A stretch of 17,464 nt of DNA from RAM1 sp040376925 (GCA_040376925.1 JBEIPU010000080.1:1-17464); one strand, 5' to 3'; positions 1-7,218 are shown, numbered from the stretch's first letter. Program-made: numbers and translations. Notes: generated by a model not told the origin, from the sequence alone.

Positions 1-1218
1 AAAGCCCGCACCGGCATTGCCAACCTGCGCGTGCAGTTCAACAAGGTGCATGGCTTCTACATCGAGGTCACCCAGGGCCAGGTGGACAAGGTGCCCACCG
101 ACTACCGCCGCCGCCAGACACTGAAAAACGCCGAGCGCTTCATCACGCCCGAGCTCAAGGCCTTTGAAGACAAGGCCCTGAGCGCGCAGGAGCGCGCGCT
201 GGCCCGCGAGAAATGGCTGTACGAGCAGGTGCTGGACCAGCTGCAGCCCTCTATCCCCGCGCTGACGCAGCTGGCGCGGGCCATTGCCTCGCTGGACGTG
301 CTGTGCGCGCTGGCCGAGCGGTCCCTGACGCTCAACTGGTGCTGCCCGCAGTTCACCCGCGAGCCCGGCATCGACATCACACAGGGCCGCCACCCGGTGG
401 TGGAAGCCCGGCTGGCGGAAACGGGCGGGGGCAGCTTCATTGCCAACGACACCCGGCTGGGGCCGAAACAACGCATGCAGGTGATCACCGGCCCCAACAT
501 GGGCGGCAAGAGCACCTATATGCGCCAGGTGGCCATCATCAGCCTGATGGCCAGCATCGGCAGCTATGTGCCCGCGCAGGCCTGCCGCCTGGGCCCGCTG
601 GACGCCATCCACACCCGCATCGGCGCGGCGGACGACCTGGCCAACGCGCAGTCCACCTTCATGCTGGAGATGACCGAGGCCGCGCAGATCCTGCACGGCG
701 CGTCGCCCGAGTCGCTGGTGCTGATGGACGAGATCGGCCGCGGTACCAGCACCTTTGATGGCCTGGCCCTTGCTTCCGGCATTGCCGCCCACCTGCATGA
801 CAAGACCCGCGCCTTCACCTTGTTCGCCACCCACTACTTCGAGCTGACCGAGTTCCCGGCCAAACACCATGCGGCCGTGAACGTGCACGTGAGCGCGGCC
901 GAATCGGGCAGCGACATCGTGTTCCTGCACGAGATCCAGGCCGGCCCCGCCAGCCGCAGCTACGGCATCCAGGTGGCGCGGCTGGCCGGCATGCCGGCGG
1001 CGGTGGTGAACCACGCACGCCACGCGCTGGCCGCGCTGGAGGGCCAGCAGGCCGACAGCCGCGAGCAGGTAGACTTGTTTGCGCCCCCGCCGGCCACCGC
1101 AGACGCCGGCCCCTCGCCCGCCGAAGCCGCCCTGGCGGCCATCGACCCCGACACCCTGAGCCCGCGCGAAGCGCTGGATGCGCTCTACGCCCTGAAGAAA
1201 ACACTGGAAAAGAAATGA
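1..1218 (+). CDS. mutS: DNA mismatch repair ATPase MutS, C-terminal part (5' end cut by window)
   Basis: The reading frame is open from base 1, so the gene starts upstream and 405 C-terminal residues are visible. MutS recognises mismatches and, as an ATP-driven clamp, recruits MutL. The fragment opens in the lever/clamp region (ARTGIANLRVQFNKVHGFYIEV) and runs through the ABC-type ATPase. The Walker A motif GPNMGGKST is encoded at 490-516, the Walker B LVLMDEIGRGTS begins near 715, and the FATHYFELTE segment follows near 820. The C-terminal tail (about residues 350-405) carries the usual Pro/Ala-rich linker and a final helical segment ending in LYALKKTLEKK. All ATPase motifs look intact. The stop overlaps the next start (ATGA, 1215-1218), which implies translational coupling. 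Family assignment is secure; only the N-terminal mismatch-binding part is missing. Confidence 0.98.
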   Translation, partial: KARTGIANLRVQFNKVHGFYIEVTQGQVDKVPTDYRRRQTLKNAERFITPELKAFEDKALSAQERALAREKWLYEQVLDQLQPSIPALTQLARAIASLDVLCALAERSLTLNWCCPQFTREPGIDITQGRHPVVEARLAETGGGSFIANDTRLGPKQRMQVITGPNMGGKSTYMRQVAIISLMASIGSYVPAQACRLGPLDAIHTRIGAADDLANAQSTFMLEMTEAAQILHGASPESLVLMDEIGRGTSTFDGLALASGIAAHLHDKTRAFTLFATHYFELTEFPAKHHAAVNVHVSAAESGSDIVFLHEIQAGPASRSYGIQVARLAGMPAAVVNHARHALAALEGQQADSREQVDLFAPPPATADAGPSPAEAALAAIDPDTLSPREALDALYALKKTLEKK

Positions 1219-2042
1219 CCTACTGCGTCGGCATCAAACTCAACGCCGGACTCGTCTTTTTGTCCGACTCGCGCACCAACGCCGGTGTGGACCACATCAG
1301 CACCTTTCGCAAGATGATCGTGTACGAGAAGCCGGGCGACCGCTTCATGGTGCTGCTGTCCGCGGGCAACCTGGGCATTTCGCAGTCGGTGCGCGAAATC
1401 CTGCAGGTGGAGCAGCTGTCCGAGAACGACGAGGACACCCCCATCACCATCTGGAACGCCAAGAGCATGTTCGACGCCGCGCGCGTGCTGGGCAGCGCGG
1501 TGCGCCATGTGTACGACCGCGACGCGGCGGCCCTCAAGCACGCGGGCGTGGAGTTCAATGTGTCGCTGATCTTTGGCGGGCAGATCCGTGGCGAGGGCAT
1601 GCGCCTGTTCCATGTGTACTCGGCCGGCAACTTCATCGAGGCCACGCCCGAGACGCCGTATTTCCAGGTGGGTGAATCCAAGTACGGCAAGCCGGTGCTG
1701 GACCGCGTGATAACGCCCGACACGCCGCTGGACGAAGCCGCCAAATGTGCGCTGGTGTCCATGGACTCCACCATGAAGTCCAACCTGTCGGTGGGCCTGC
1801 CGCTGGACCTGGTGGTGTACGAAGCCAACCGGTTCGAAAGCGACAAGGTCATCTGCATCGACGGCGAAAACCCCTACTACCGCATGCTGCACAACAGCTG
1901 GGGCCAGAAGCTGCGTGAAGTGTTCGACAGCCTGGACGACCCGGTGTGGGACGATGCGCACACCGATACGCCGTTGAAGCAGGAAGGCGGGCGGCACAAG
2001 GCATTGAAGAAGATTTCGCGGCCGGAAGAGAAGCTGATTTAG
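1215..2042 (+). CDS. Proteasome-type protease, Anbu class (COG3484-like)
   Basis: This is a 275-residue Ntn-hydrolase of the bacterial proteasome-homologue group. The protein begins MTYCVGI, so removal of Met1 would expose Thr2 as the N-terminal nucleophile. LSDSRTNAG (Asp18, Arg20) and FRKM (Lys33) supply the Asp and Lys expected in the proteasome/HslV active site, and MVLLSAGNLGISQSV is typical of Anbu proteins. Known Anbu proteins form ring-like peptidase assemblies, and their genes often sit with an alpha-E protein, an ATP-grasp protein and a transglutaminase-like protein. None of those partners follows here; the gene is coupled to mutS by a 4-bp overlap instead. The start is fixed by that overlap and by the need for Thr at position 2. 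The C-terminal tail (about residues 245-275) is charged and probably lineage specific. The related BPH subgroup cannot be excluded from sequence reading alone. Confidence 0.9.
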   Translation: MTYCVGIKLNAGLVFLSDSRTNAGVDHISTFRKMIVYEKPGDRFMVLLSAGNLGISQSVREILQVEQLSENDEDTPITIWNAKSMFDAARVLGSAVRHVYDRDAAALKHAGVEFNVSLIFGGQIRGEGMRLFHVYSAGNFIEATPETPYFQVGESKYGKPVLDRVITPDTPLDEAAKCALVSMDSTMKSNLSVGLPLDLVVYEANRFESDKVICIDGENPYYRMLHNSWGQKLREVFDSLDDPVWDDAHTDTPLKQEGGRHKALKKISRPEEKLI

Positions 2043-2062
2043 CCATTGCTTCAACTGTTCTC

Positions 2063-2404
2063 ATGAAGTCTGTTTTTGATGAACTCATCACGACGGTGGG
2101 GCCACTTCTGGTCTTCGTATTGTTCGCAGTGGCATTCAGAAGTCAGTCCCCGTGGCTCGCTGCATCTAATGTCGCTTTGGGGTGTTATCTGCTTGCTCAG
2201 CATCCCATGCTTCGTGAGTCCGAACGCGCGTCATTTGACAGAGACAAGCAGAAAATGATCGGTGATCGCCCGACGAAACCTCAACAGATCGCGTTCTCAG
2301 TTCATTTGATGCTCGCAAGCCGATATCGGCATACCGCGCATGTCAAGGTCATGGGCATTGCCGCAATCGTGTCGGGTGTAGTCCAGGTTTTTGAGTACGC
2401 CTGA
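2063..2404 (+). CDS. Small hypothetical membrane protein
   Basis: This ORF of 113 residues starts at ATG 2063, 20 bases after the protease stop. I do not recognise a family. A hydrophobic stretch lies at about residues 8-26 (TTVGPLLVFVLFAVAF), a second weaker one at about 28-45, and a C-terminal one at about 93-110 (VMGIAAIVSGVVQVF). A basic, polar middle segment (RASFDRDKQKMIGDRPTKPQQ) lies between them. Codon use and base composition are visibly less G+C-rich than in the neighbours (TCT, TTT, GAT and ATC/ATT codons are common), which suggests recent acquisition or weak selection. The frame can be extended upstream into the protease gene, but the hydrophobic N-terminus argues for 2063. There is no strong ribosome-binding site. 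It could be a non-conserved ORF. Confidence 0.5.
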   Translation: MKSVFDELITTVGPLLVFVLFAVAFRSQSPWLAASNVALGCYLLAQHPMLRESERASFDRDKQKMIGDRPTKPQQIAFSVHLMLASRYRHTAHVKVMGIAAIVSGVVQVFEYA

Positions 2405-2423
2405 TTGCTCCTTCTGGCCGCAC

Positions 2424-2464
2424 GCCTGCCGGGACGGCGCAGTGCCCGCGCCACCCCGGCAGGC
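2424..2464. repeat. Inverted repeat / hairpin downstream of the small membrane gene
   Basis: The perfect 10-base arms GCCTGCCGGG (2424-2433) and CCCGGCAGGC (2455-2464) enclose a second nested stem, GGCGC (2436-2440) with GCGCC (2448-2452), and a 7-base loop. There is no T-run, so it is not a classical intrinsic terminator, although a hairpin directly after a gene could still stabilise mRNA ends. Confidence 0.6.
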
Positions 2465-2506
2465 TTGCCTCGTGCGGAATGTTTTCAACAGCCCGTGTAC
2501 CAAAAA

Positions 2507-2706
2507 GCCCGACGCGATGGGGCGGCGCTTTCGCCACCGATCAAGAGTCCCGGGCGCGAAGCGCGGAAAAACGGGCCCAACAATCTCAGCGCGCTACATG
2601 CGTCAAACCCGGTTTACTGAGGCTCGCCCGTTTTGAGCACTGCAGCGGCTCACCCCGAAGGGGGCCGGGGCTCTGGTGGCGAAAGCGCCGCCCCGTCGCG
2701 TCGGGC
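2507..2706. repeat. 200-bp element with 32-bp imperfect terminal inverted repeats
   Basis: The left arm 2507-2538 and right arm 2675-2706 are reverse complements over 32 bases with one mismatch (position 2518 A against 2695 G). The arms contain the cores GCGGCGCTTTCGCCACC and GGTGGCGAAAGCGCCGC. The symmetry continues imperfectly inward (AGAGTCCCGG near 2545 against CCGGGGCTCT near 2665), and further dyads are nested inside. No transposase frame is present and no obvious target-site duplication flanks it. It may be a MITE-like or BIME-like non-autonomous repeat, or a large cruciform or transcript-folding element. Confidence 0.65.
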
Positions 2707-2744
2707 GTGCTGGCGCAGACCAGACGCTACGAGCGCCAACATGG

Positions 2745-2765
2745 ATGCCGGATCAAGTCCGGCAT
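2745..2765. repeat. REP-like palindromic element
   Basis: ATGCCGGA (2745-2752), a TCAAG loop and TCCGGCAT (2758-2765) form an 8-bp perfect stem with a 5-base loop, followed by GAC. The form 'GATGCCGGATCAAGTCCGG...' resembles dispersed intergenic palindromes seen in many proteobacterial genomes. Copy number cannot be judged from this window. Confidence 0.6.
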
Positions 2766-2814
2766 GACAGGTACAGGACAGCACTTCACTGAAGGGCACC
2801 CGACAATACACCCC

Positions 2815-3615
2815 ATGTCTCTCATCGTCTTCTCCCACGCCAACAGCTTCCCCGCCAGCACCTACGGCGTATTGTTCAAGAGCCTGCGTTCGCGCGGCTA
2901 CACCGTCAAGGCAGTGGACAAATACGGGCATGACCCGAAGTACCCGGTCACCAACAACTGGCCGCTGATGGTGCAGCAGCTGCACGACCTGGCCCGGCGC
3001 GAGACCGACAAGGCGGGTGAGCCGGCGTGGCTGGTGGGCCATTCGCTGGGCGGGTTTCTGAGCCTGATGTGCGCGGCGCGCCACCCCGAGCTTGCCAAAG
3101 GCGTGCTGTTGATCGACTCGCCCATCCTGGGCGGCTGGCGCGCCACCACGCTGGGCGTGATCAAGCGCACGCAGCTGGTGGGGTCGGTGTCGCCCGGCGC
3201 GGTGAGCCGGCGGCGCAAGAACACCTGGCCCGATGCCGACGCCGTGCTGGCCCACTTTCGCCACAAGAAGGCCTTCGCCAGGTGGGACGCGCAGGTGCTG
3301 GCCGACTATGTGGCCCACGGCACGCATGAGGTGGACGGCCAGCGGGTGCTGGCGTTTGACCGCGACGTGGAGACCGCCATCTACAACACCCTGCCCGACA
3401 ACCTGGACAGGCTGCTCAAGCGCCACCCGCTCAAATGCCCGGTGGCCTTCATCGGCGGCACGCGGTCTGAAGAGATGAAGCAGGTGGGCATGACCATGAC
3501 GCACCAGGTCGTCCGGGGCCGCATCATGATGCTGGAGGGCAGCCACCTGTTCCCCATGGAAAAGCCGCTGGCCACGGCGGCGGCCATCGAGGCCAGCCTG
3601 CGCGGCATGGCCTAG
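2815..3615 (+). CDS. Alpha/beta hydrolase (cytoplasmic, substrate unknown)
   Basis: This 266-residue alpha/beta-hydrolase-fold protein starts MSLIVFSHANSFPASTYGVLF, where SHANSFP is the oxyanion-hole strand usual in this fold. The nucleophile elbow is GHSLGG with Ser77, and the probable catalytic His is His244 in EGSHLFPMEKP. There is no signal peptide or membrane segment, so the enzyme is probably cytoplasmic. The frame is open further upstream to 2479, but that part is a translation of the intergenic repeat region, so ATG 2815 is preferred; it gives the expected fold start. The gene stands alone, convergent with the lipoprotein gene, and their stops share CTAG (3612-3615). The reaction (esterase, C-C hydrolase or other) cannot be read from sequence. 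Confidence 0.9.
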   Translation: MSLIVFSHANSFPASTYGVLFKSLRSRGYTVKAVDKYGHDPKYPVTNNWPLMVQQLHDLARRETDKAGEPAWLVGHSLGGFLSLMCAARHPELAKGVLLIDSPILGGWRATTLGVIKRTQLVGSVSPGAVSRRRKNTWPDADAVLAHFRHKKAFARWDAQVLADYVAHGTHEVDGQRVLAFDRDVETAIYNTLPDNLDRLLKRHPLKCPVAFIGGTRSEEMKQVGMTMTHQVVRGRIMMLEGSHLFPMEKPLATAAAIEASLRGMA

Positions 3616-4292
3616 CGCGAAATGACCTTGCCGGTTTTCGGGTCGAACCGCACCACCTGCACCCTGCCGTTGCGCCCCGGAAAGTCCTGGAACGCCGCGC
3701 GCGCCAGATAGGGCACCATGTCGGGCAGATCTTCCAGCTCGCCCTCGTAGATCGCGCTGGTGTTCAGCACCGGCCGCGGCTTGCCACCGCCCTTGGTGTC
3801 CAGGATGCGCACCGCCAGGCGGTTGACCTGCACGGTGCGCTGCACTTCACGGTCGCCGATGTAGCGCGGACCAAATCCGTCGGGGCGCCAATAGCCGTGG
3901 TACACGTTGCCGTAGCGGTCGCGCGTGGGCGGCGTCCAGATGAGCTGGTTGTCGTACACCGGCTCCAGCACCGTCTTCTGGCGCGTGGTGTCGGTGGCCA
4001 CCACCTCCACCAGGAAGCGGCCCATCTGGCCGGGCTCGGCCTGTTTGAGGCCATGACGCTCCAGCTCTGCGCCCACATAACCTTCGTAGGTCGCCTGCTC
4101 CAGCTCTTCGCGCTGCGGGTTGGCGGATGCGTAGCTGTAGGTGGCGCCGGCCGCATCACGCGGCCAGGCATTGAAATTGGTGACCTTGGTCTGGATCGGG
4201 CCTGCGCACGCGCCGAGCAGGGCCAGGGCCAGCACGGCCAGGCCGGCGCGCAGCCAGTGCGGGGTGAAACGGTCAAAGTGAAAGCGGAACAT
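3612..4292 (-). CDS. DUF4136-type lipoprotein
   Basis: This is a 226-residue protein with an N-terminal lipoprotein signal. A hydrophobic helix at about residues 14-27 ends in LLGAC, making Cys29 the lipidated residue. The body has the pattern of DUF4136 envelope lipoproteins: an early 'TKVTNFNAWPRDAAGATYSYA' strand, a 'LEQATYEGYVGAELERHGL' helix, and a long beta-rich domain with 'VLEPVYDN' and 'RTVQVNRLAVRILD'. Asp at +2 is absent (Ala-Gly follow Cys29), so outer-membrane sorting is expected. The gene diverges from the radical-SAM gene across a 140-bp region. Function is unknown. The only in-frame ATG near the signal is the one used here. Confidence 0.82.
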   Translation of the reverse strand: MFRFHFDRFTPHWLRAGLAVLALALLGACAGPIQTKVTNFNAWPRDAAGATYSYASANPQREELEQATYEGYVGAELERHGLKQAEPGQMGRFLVEVVATDTTRQKTVLEPVYDNQLIWTPPTRDRYGNVYHGYWRPDGFGPRYIGDREVQRTVQVNRLAVRILDTKGGGKPRPVLNTSAIYEGELEDLPDMVPYLARAAFQDFPGRNGRVQVVRFDPKTGKVISR

Positions 4293-4417
4293 TGCGCGGA
4301 TTGTTCACGGGCGCCAAAAACCTTGTTGCCGGACCGCGCAAAGTTTTGCTGTCAGCGTGTTTCCCGTTGCAACAGCCAGGCACACCAAAGACCTCAATAC
4401 CCGTACAACCGCCAAAA

Positions 4418-4433
4418 CTGTATATTCATACAG
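4418..4433. promoter_or_regulatory. LexA (SOS) box overlapping the start of the radical-SAM gene
   Basis: The sequence CTGTATATTCATACAG is a canonical CTG-N10-CAG LexA operator, close to the well-known CTGTATATATATACAG form, with an AT-rich centre standing out in a very G+C-rich region. Its last G is the first base of the GTG start codon at 4433, so LexA binding would cover the transcription start and the start codon. The site lies 125 bp from the divergent lipoprotein start, so it probably governs only the DNA-repair pair. Confidence 0.85.
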
Positions 4434-5722
4434 TGAACATCCAGCAGAAACTGACCATCCTGGCCGACGCCGCCAAGTACGACGCCTCGTGCGCGTCCAG
4501 CGGTACCGACAAGCGCCATTCGCTGGGCGGGCGCGGCATCGGCTCCACCGAGGGCTCGGGCATCTGCCACAGCTATGCGCCGGACGGGCGCTGCATCTCG
4601 CTGCTGAAGATCTTGCTGACCAACTTCTGCCAGTACGACTGCCTGTACTGCGTCAACCGCGCCACCAGCAATGTGCCGCGCGCCCGGTTCGCGGTGGACG
4701 AAGTGGTGCAGCTCACGCTGGACTTTTACCGGCGCAACTGCATCGAGGGCCTGTTCCTGTCCAGCGGCATCATCCGCAGCCCCGACTACACCATGGAGCA
4801 GGTGGTGGAGGTGGCCCGCGTGCTGCGCGAGGAGCACGACTTTCGCGGCTACATCCACCTCAAGACCATCCCGGATGCGTCGCCCGAGCTGCTGGCGCGC
4901 GCGGGCCGCTACGCCGACCGGCTGAGCATCAACATCGAGCTGCCCACCGACGCGGGCCTGGCCGCATTGGCCCCCGAGAAAGACGGCGCCGCCATCAAGC
5001 GGTCCATGGCGCGGCTGGCGCTGCACATTGCCGACGCGCGCGGCCAGGCCCGCGAGGCCACCGCGGCTTCGGGCGGCGGCCCGGCGGCGCGCACGGTGTC
5101 GCTGCCGCGCGCGGGCGCCCGCCGGGCGGATGCGCCGCGTTTTGCGCCCGCGGGCCAGAGCACGCAGATGATCGTGGGCGCCGACGCCGCCGACGACCGC
5201 GCCATTCTGGACACCAGCGCGCGGCTGTATGGCGCCTATGGCCTGCGGCGCGTGTACTACTCGGCGTTCAGCCCCATACCTGACGCATCGGCGGCGCTGC
5301 CGCTGCAGGCGCCGCCGCTGGTGCGCGAGCACCGGCTGTACCAGGCCGACTGGCTCATGCGCTTTTACGGTTTTGCGCACGACGAGATCGTGGCCGACAC
5401 CGCCAGCGGCATGCTGGCGCTGGACGTGGACCCCAAGCTGGCCTGGGCGCTGGCCCACCCGGAGCGCTTCCCCGTGGACCTGAACCGCGCACCGCGCGAG
5501 CTGCTGCTGCGCGTGCCGGGGCTGGGCGTCACCGCCGTCACGCGGCTGCTGCAGGCCCGGCGCGTGCGCCGCCTGCGCGCCGATGACCTGCGCCGCCTGC
5601 GCGTGCCGGTGGCGCGCGTGCTGCAGTTCGTCCAGGTGGACGGCCACCGACCTCGCACAGGGGGTGTGCCCGCTGCGGCCAAGGTACCCACACGCCTGCA
5701 GGCGCAAGGGTCGCTGTTTTGA
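4433..5722 (+). CDS. Radical-SAM protein, putative DNA modification/repair type (TIGR03916-like)
   Basis: This 429-residue protein carries the radical-SAM cluster motif CX3CX2C in NFCQYDCLYC (Cys66, Cys70, Cys73), preceded by the family signature DAAKYDASCASSG and ICHSYAPDGRCISLLKILLTN. The segments SSGIIRSPDYTMEQ and YIHLKTIPDASPEL are also typical. The C-terminus (about residues 345-405) contains a helix-hairpin-helix DNA-binding segment (DLNRAPRELLLRVPGLGVTAVTRLL). This family is known to sit beside UDG-superfamily proteins, as it does here through a 4-bp overlap. The exact reaction is not known. GTG 4433 is chosen because homologues begin just before KLxILADAAKYD; there is no ribosome-binding site before it, so leaderless translation is possible. 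The frame is open upstream to 4292, but that stretch is the divergent promoter region. The LexA box at the start indicates SOS control. Confidence 0.93.
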   Translation: MNIQQKLTILADAAKYDASCASSGTDKRHSLGGRGIGSTEGSGICHSYAPDGRCISLLKILLTNFCQYDCLYCVNRATSNVPRARFAVDEVVQLTLDFYRRNCIEGLFLSSGIIRSPDYTMEQVVEVARVLREEHDFRGYIHLKTIPDASPELLARAGRYADRLSINIELPTDAGLAALAPEKDGAAIKRSMARLALHIADARGQAREATAASGGGPAARTVSLPRAGARRADAPRFAPAGQSTQMIVGADAADDRAILDTSARLYGAYGLRRVYYSAFSPIPDASAALPLQAPPLVREHRLYQADWLMRFYGFAHDEIVADTASGMLALDVDPKLAWALAHPERFPVDLNRAPRELLLRVPGLGVTAVTRLLQARRVRRLRADDLRRLRVPVARVLQFVQVDGHRPRTGGVPAAAKVPTRLQAQGSLF

Positions 5723-7218
5723 GCCTGCCGCCCCCACGCACCGTGGTGTTGGCCTCGGATGCCGACTTTGCGGGTTTTCGCGCCGCCGCGCGCAGCCTGC
5801 TGGCCGCGGGTGCCACGCCCGATACCGTGCTGTGGCTGACCGCGCAGGGCGCGGGGTCAGGCGAGCTGTTTGCCGGCGCCGGGGCCCTGTGCGCAACACC
5901 CGACACCGCACCGGCAACGCATGCGCGCGCTGCCGTGCCGCAGGCGTTCGTCACGCTGTGCCAGTCGGTCATCCTGCACCACGACCCGCAGCGGTTCGCA
6001 TTGCTCTACCGGCTGCTGTGGCGGCTGGTGCACGAACCCACGTTGCGCGCCGACCCGCTGGACGCCGACATGATGCAGGCGCGCCAGATGCACAAGGCCG
6101 TGCACCGCGACATGCACAAGATGAAGGCCTTTGTGCGCTTTCGCACGCTGGACGATGGCGGCGCCACGCCGCTGCACGTGGCCTGGTTCGAGCCCTCGCA
6201 CCACATCGTGGAGGCGGTGGCGCCGTTCTTTGCGCGGCGCTTCACGGCCATGCGCTGGGCCCTGCTGACGCCGCGGCGCTGTGCGCGCTGGACGCCACCG
6301 GGCGAGCGTGGTGAAGGCACCCTGCACTTCAGCGCTGGCGCGCAGCGCGGCGACGCCCCGCCGGCCGACGCGGGCGAGGCGCTGTGGCTCACCTACTACG
6401 CCAGCATCTTCAACCCCGCGCGGCTCAAGCTGGCCATGATGCAAAAGGAAATGCCGCGCAAGTACTGGCGCAACCTGCCCGAGGCCACGCTGATCGCGCC
6501 GCTGGCCGCGCAGTCCGCCGAGCGCAGCGGCCGCATGGTGGAGCAGCCCGCCACCACGCCCGCGCGCACCGTGCGGCTGTTGCCGCGCGCCGCGCCACCG
6601 GCTGCTGACATGCTCACCCCCATCGATTCGCTGGACGCATTGCGCGCAGCTGTCGGGCGCTGCCGCAACTGCCCGATCGGCGAGCACGCCACACAGGCCG
6701 TCTGCGGCGAAGGCCCCACCCAACCCGCGCTGATGTTCGTGGGCGAGCAACCCGGTGACCAGGAAGACCTGCAGGGCCGGCCCTTCGTCGGCCCTGCGGG
6801 TCAGCTCTTTGACCGCGCACTGGCCAAACTGGGCGTTGCGCGTGACACCGTGTACGTGGCCAACGCGGTCAAGCATTTCAAGTACGAACTGCAAGATGGA
6901 CTGCGCGGCAAGCGCCGCATCCACAAGACCGCATCACAGCGCGAAGCCGCCGCCTGCCGGCACTGGCTGGATGAAGAAATCCGCCTGGTCCAGCCCCGGG
7001 CGCTGGTGGCGCTGGGCGCGACCGCGGCGCGGGCTTTGATGGGTTATGACGTAGCCGTGACGCAGTGGCGCGGCCAGTGGCTGCGGCGCGCCGATGGCCT
7101 GGCGGTGCTGGTCACGCTGCACCCGTCAGCCCTGCTGCGCATGGCGCCGTCAGAGCAAGCCCAAACCAGACGGGCGTGGCTTGCGGACCTGAAACTGGCG
7201 CTGTCGCCTCCCGGCTGA
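5719..7218 (+). CDS. DUF4130-like domain fused to UdgX-type uracil-DNA glycosylase
   Basis: This is a 499-residue fusion. About residues 1-260 match the 'probable DNA metabolism protein' domain linked to radical-SAM partners (TIGR03915/DUF4130: LLYRLLWRLVHEP, DMHKMKAFVRFR, WFEPSHHIVEAVAPFFARRF, YYASIFNPARLKLAMMQKEMPRKYWRNLPE). About residues 305-499 are a UDG-superfamily Fe-S domain, with CRNC (Cys315, Cys318), motif A GEQPGDQED (342-350), the UdgX-specific loop KRRIH (398-402, His402 matching the His that bonds covalently to the abasic site in UdgX), ACRHW, and motif B HPS (468-470). The likely role is uracil or damaged-base processing in DNA. The start is TTG 5719, supported by AAGGG at 5706-5710 and TTGA overlap with the upstream stop; GTG 5743 is an alternative. 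The pair is probably one SOS-controlled transcript. Confidence 0.93.
   Translation: MSLPPPRTVVLASDADFAGFRAAARSLLAAGATPDTVLWLTAQGAGSGELFAGAGALCATPDTAPATHARAAVPQAFVTLCQSVILHHDPQRFALLYRLLWRLVHEPTLRADPLDADMMQARQMHKAVHRDMHKMKAFVRFRTLDDGGATPLHVAWFEPSHHIVEAVAPFFARRFTAMRWALLTPRRCARWTPPGERGEGTLHFSAGAQRGDAPPADAGEALWLTYYASIFNPARLKLAMMQKEMPRKYWRNLPEATLIAPLAAQSAERSGRMVEQPATTPARTVRLLPRAAPPAADMLTPIDSLDALRAAVGRCRNCPIGEHATQAVCGEGPTQPALMFVGEQPGDQEDLQGRPFVGPAGQLFDRALAKLGVARDTVYVANAVKHFKYELQDGLRGKRRIHKTASQREAAACRHWLDEEIRLVQPRALVALGATAARALMGYDVAVTQWRGQWLRRADGLAVLVTLHPSALLRMAPSEQAQTRRAWLADLKLALSPPG

Larger units (their letters stand above)
2405..2814. other. Gene-free intergenic stretch filled with inverted repeats
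   Basis: About 410 bases separate the small membrane protein from the alpha/beta hydrolase. Open frames cross it but show no family resemblance and no ribosome-binding site. The sequence is dominated by dyad symmetries: a hairpin at 2424-2464, a long imperfect inverted repeat at 2507-2706 with nested dyads (2568-2576 with 2626-2634; 2605-2615), a small dyad at 2711-2738, a REP-like hairpin at 2745-2765, and a perfect short palindrome CTTCA-C-TGAAG at 2784-2794. The hydrolase promoter must lie in the last part, but no convincing -35/-10 pair was recognised. Confidence 0.7.

Noticed and set aside
1185..2054. Minus-strand open frame of 289 codons opposite the Anbu-type protease
   Set aside because: Antisense to a gene with intact catalytic residues; composition is His/Gln/Val-rich and not protein-like.
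2479..2814. Upstream extension of the alpha/beta hydrolase frame
   Set aside because: This part translates the inverted-repeat region; the hydrolase fold begins normally at ATG 2815.
4394..5917. Minus-strand open frame of 507 codons opposite the radical-SAM gene
   Set aside because: Antisense shadow of a gene with clear conserved motifs; no ribosome-binding site or recognisable domain.
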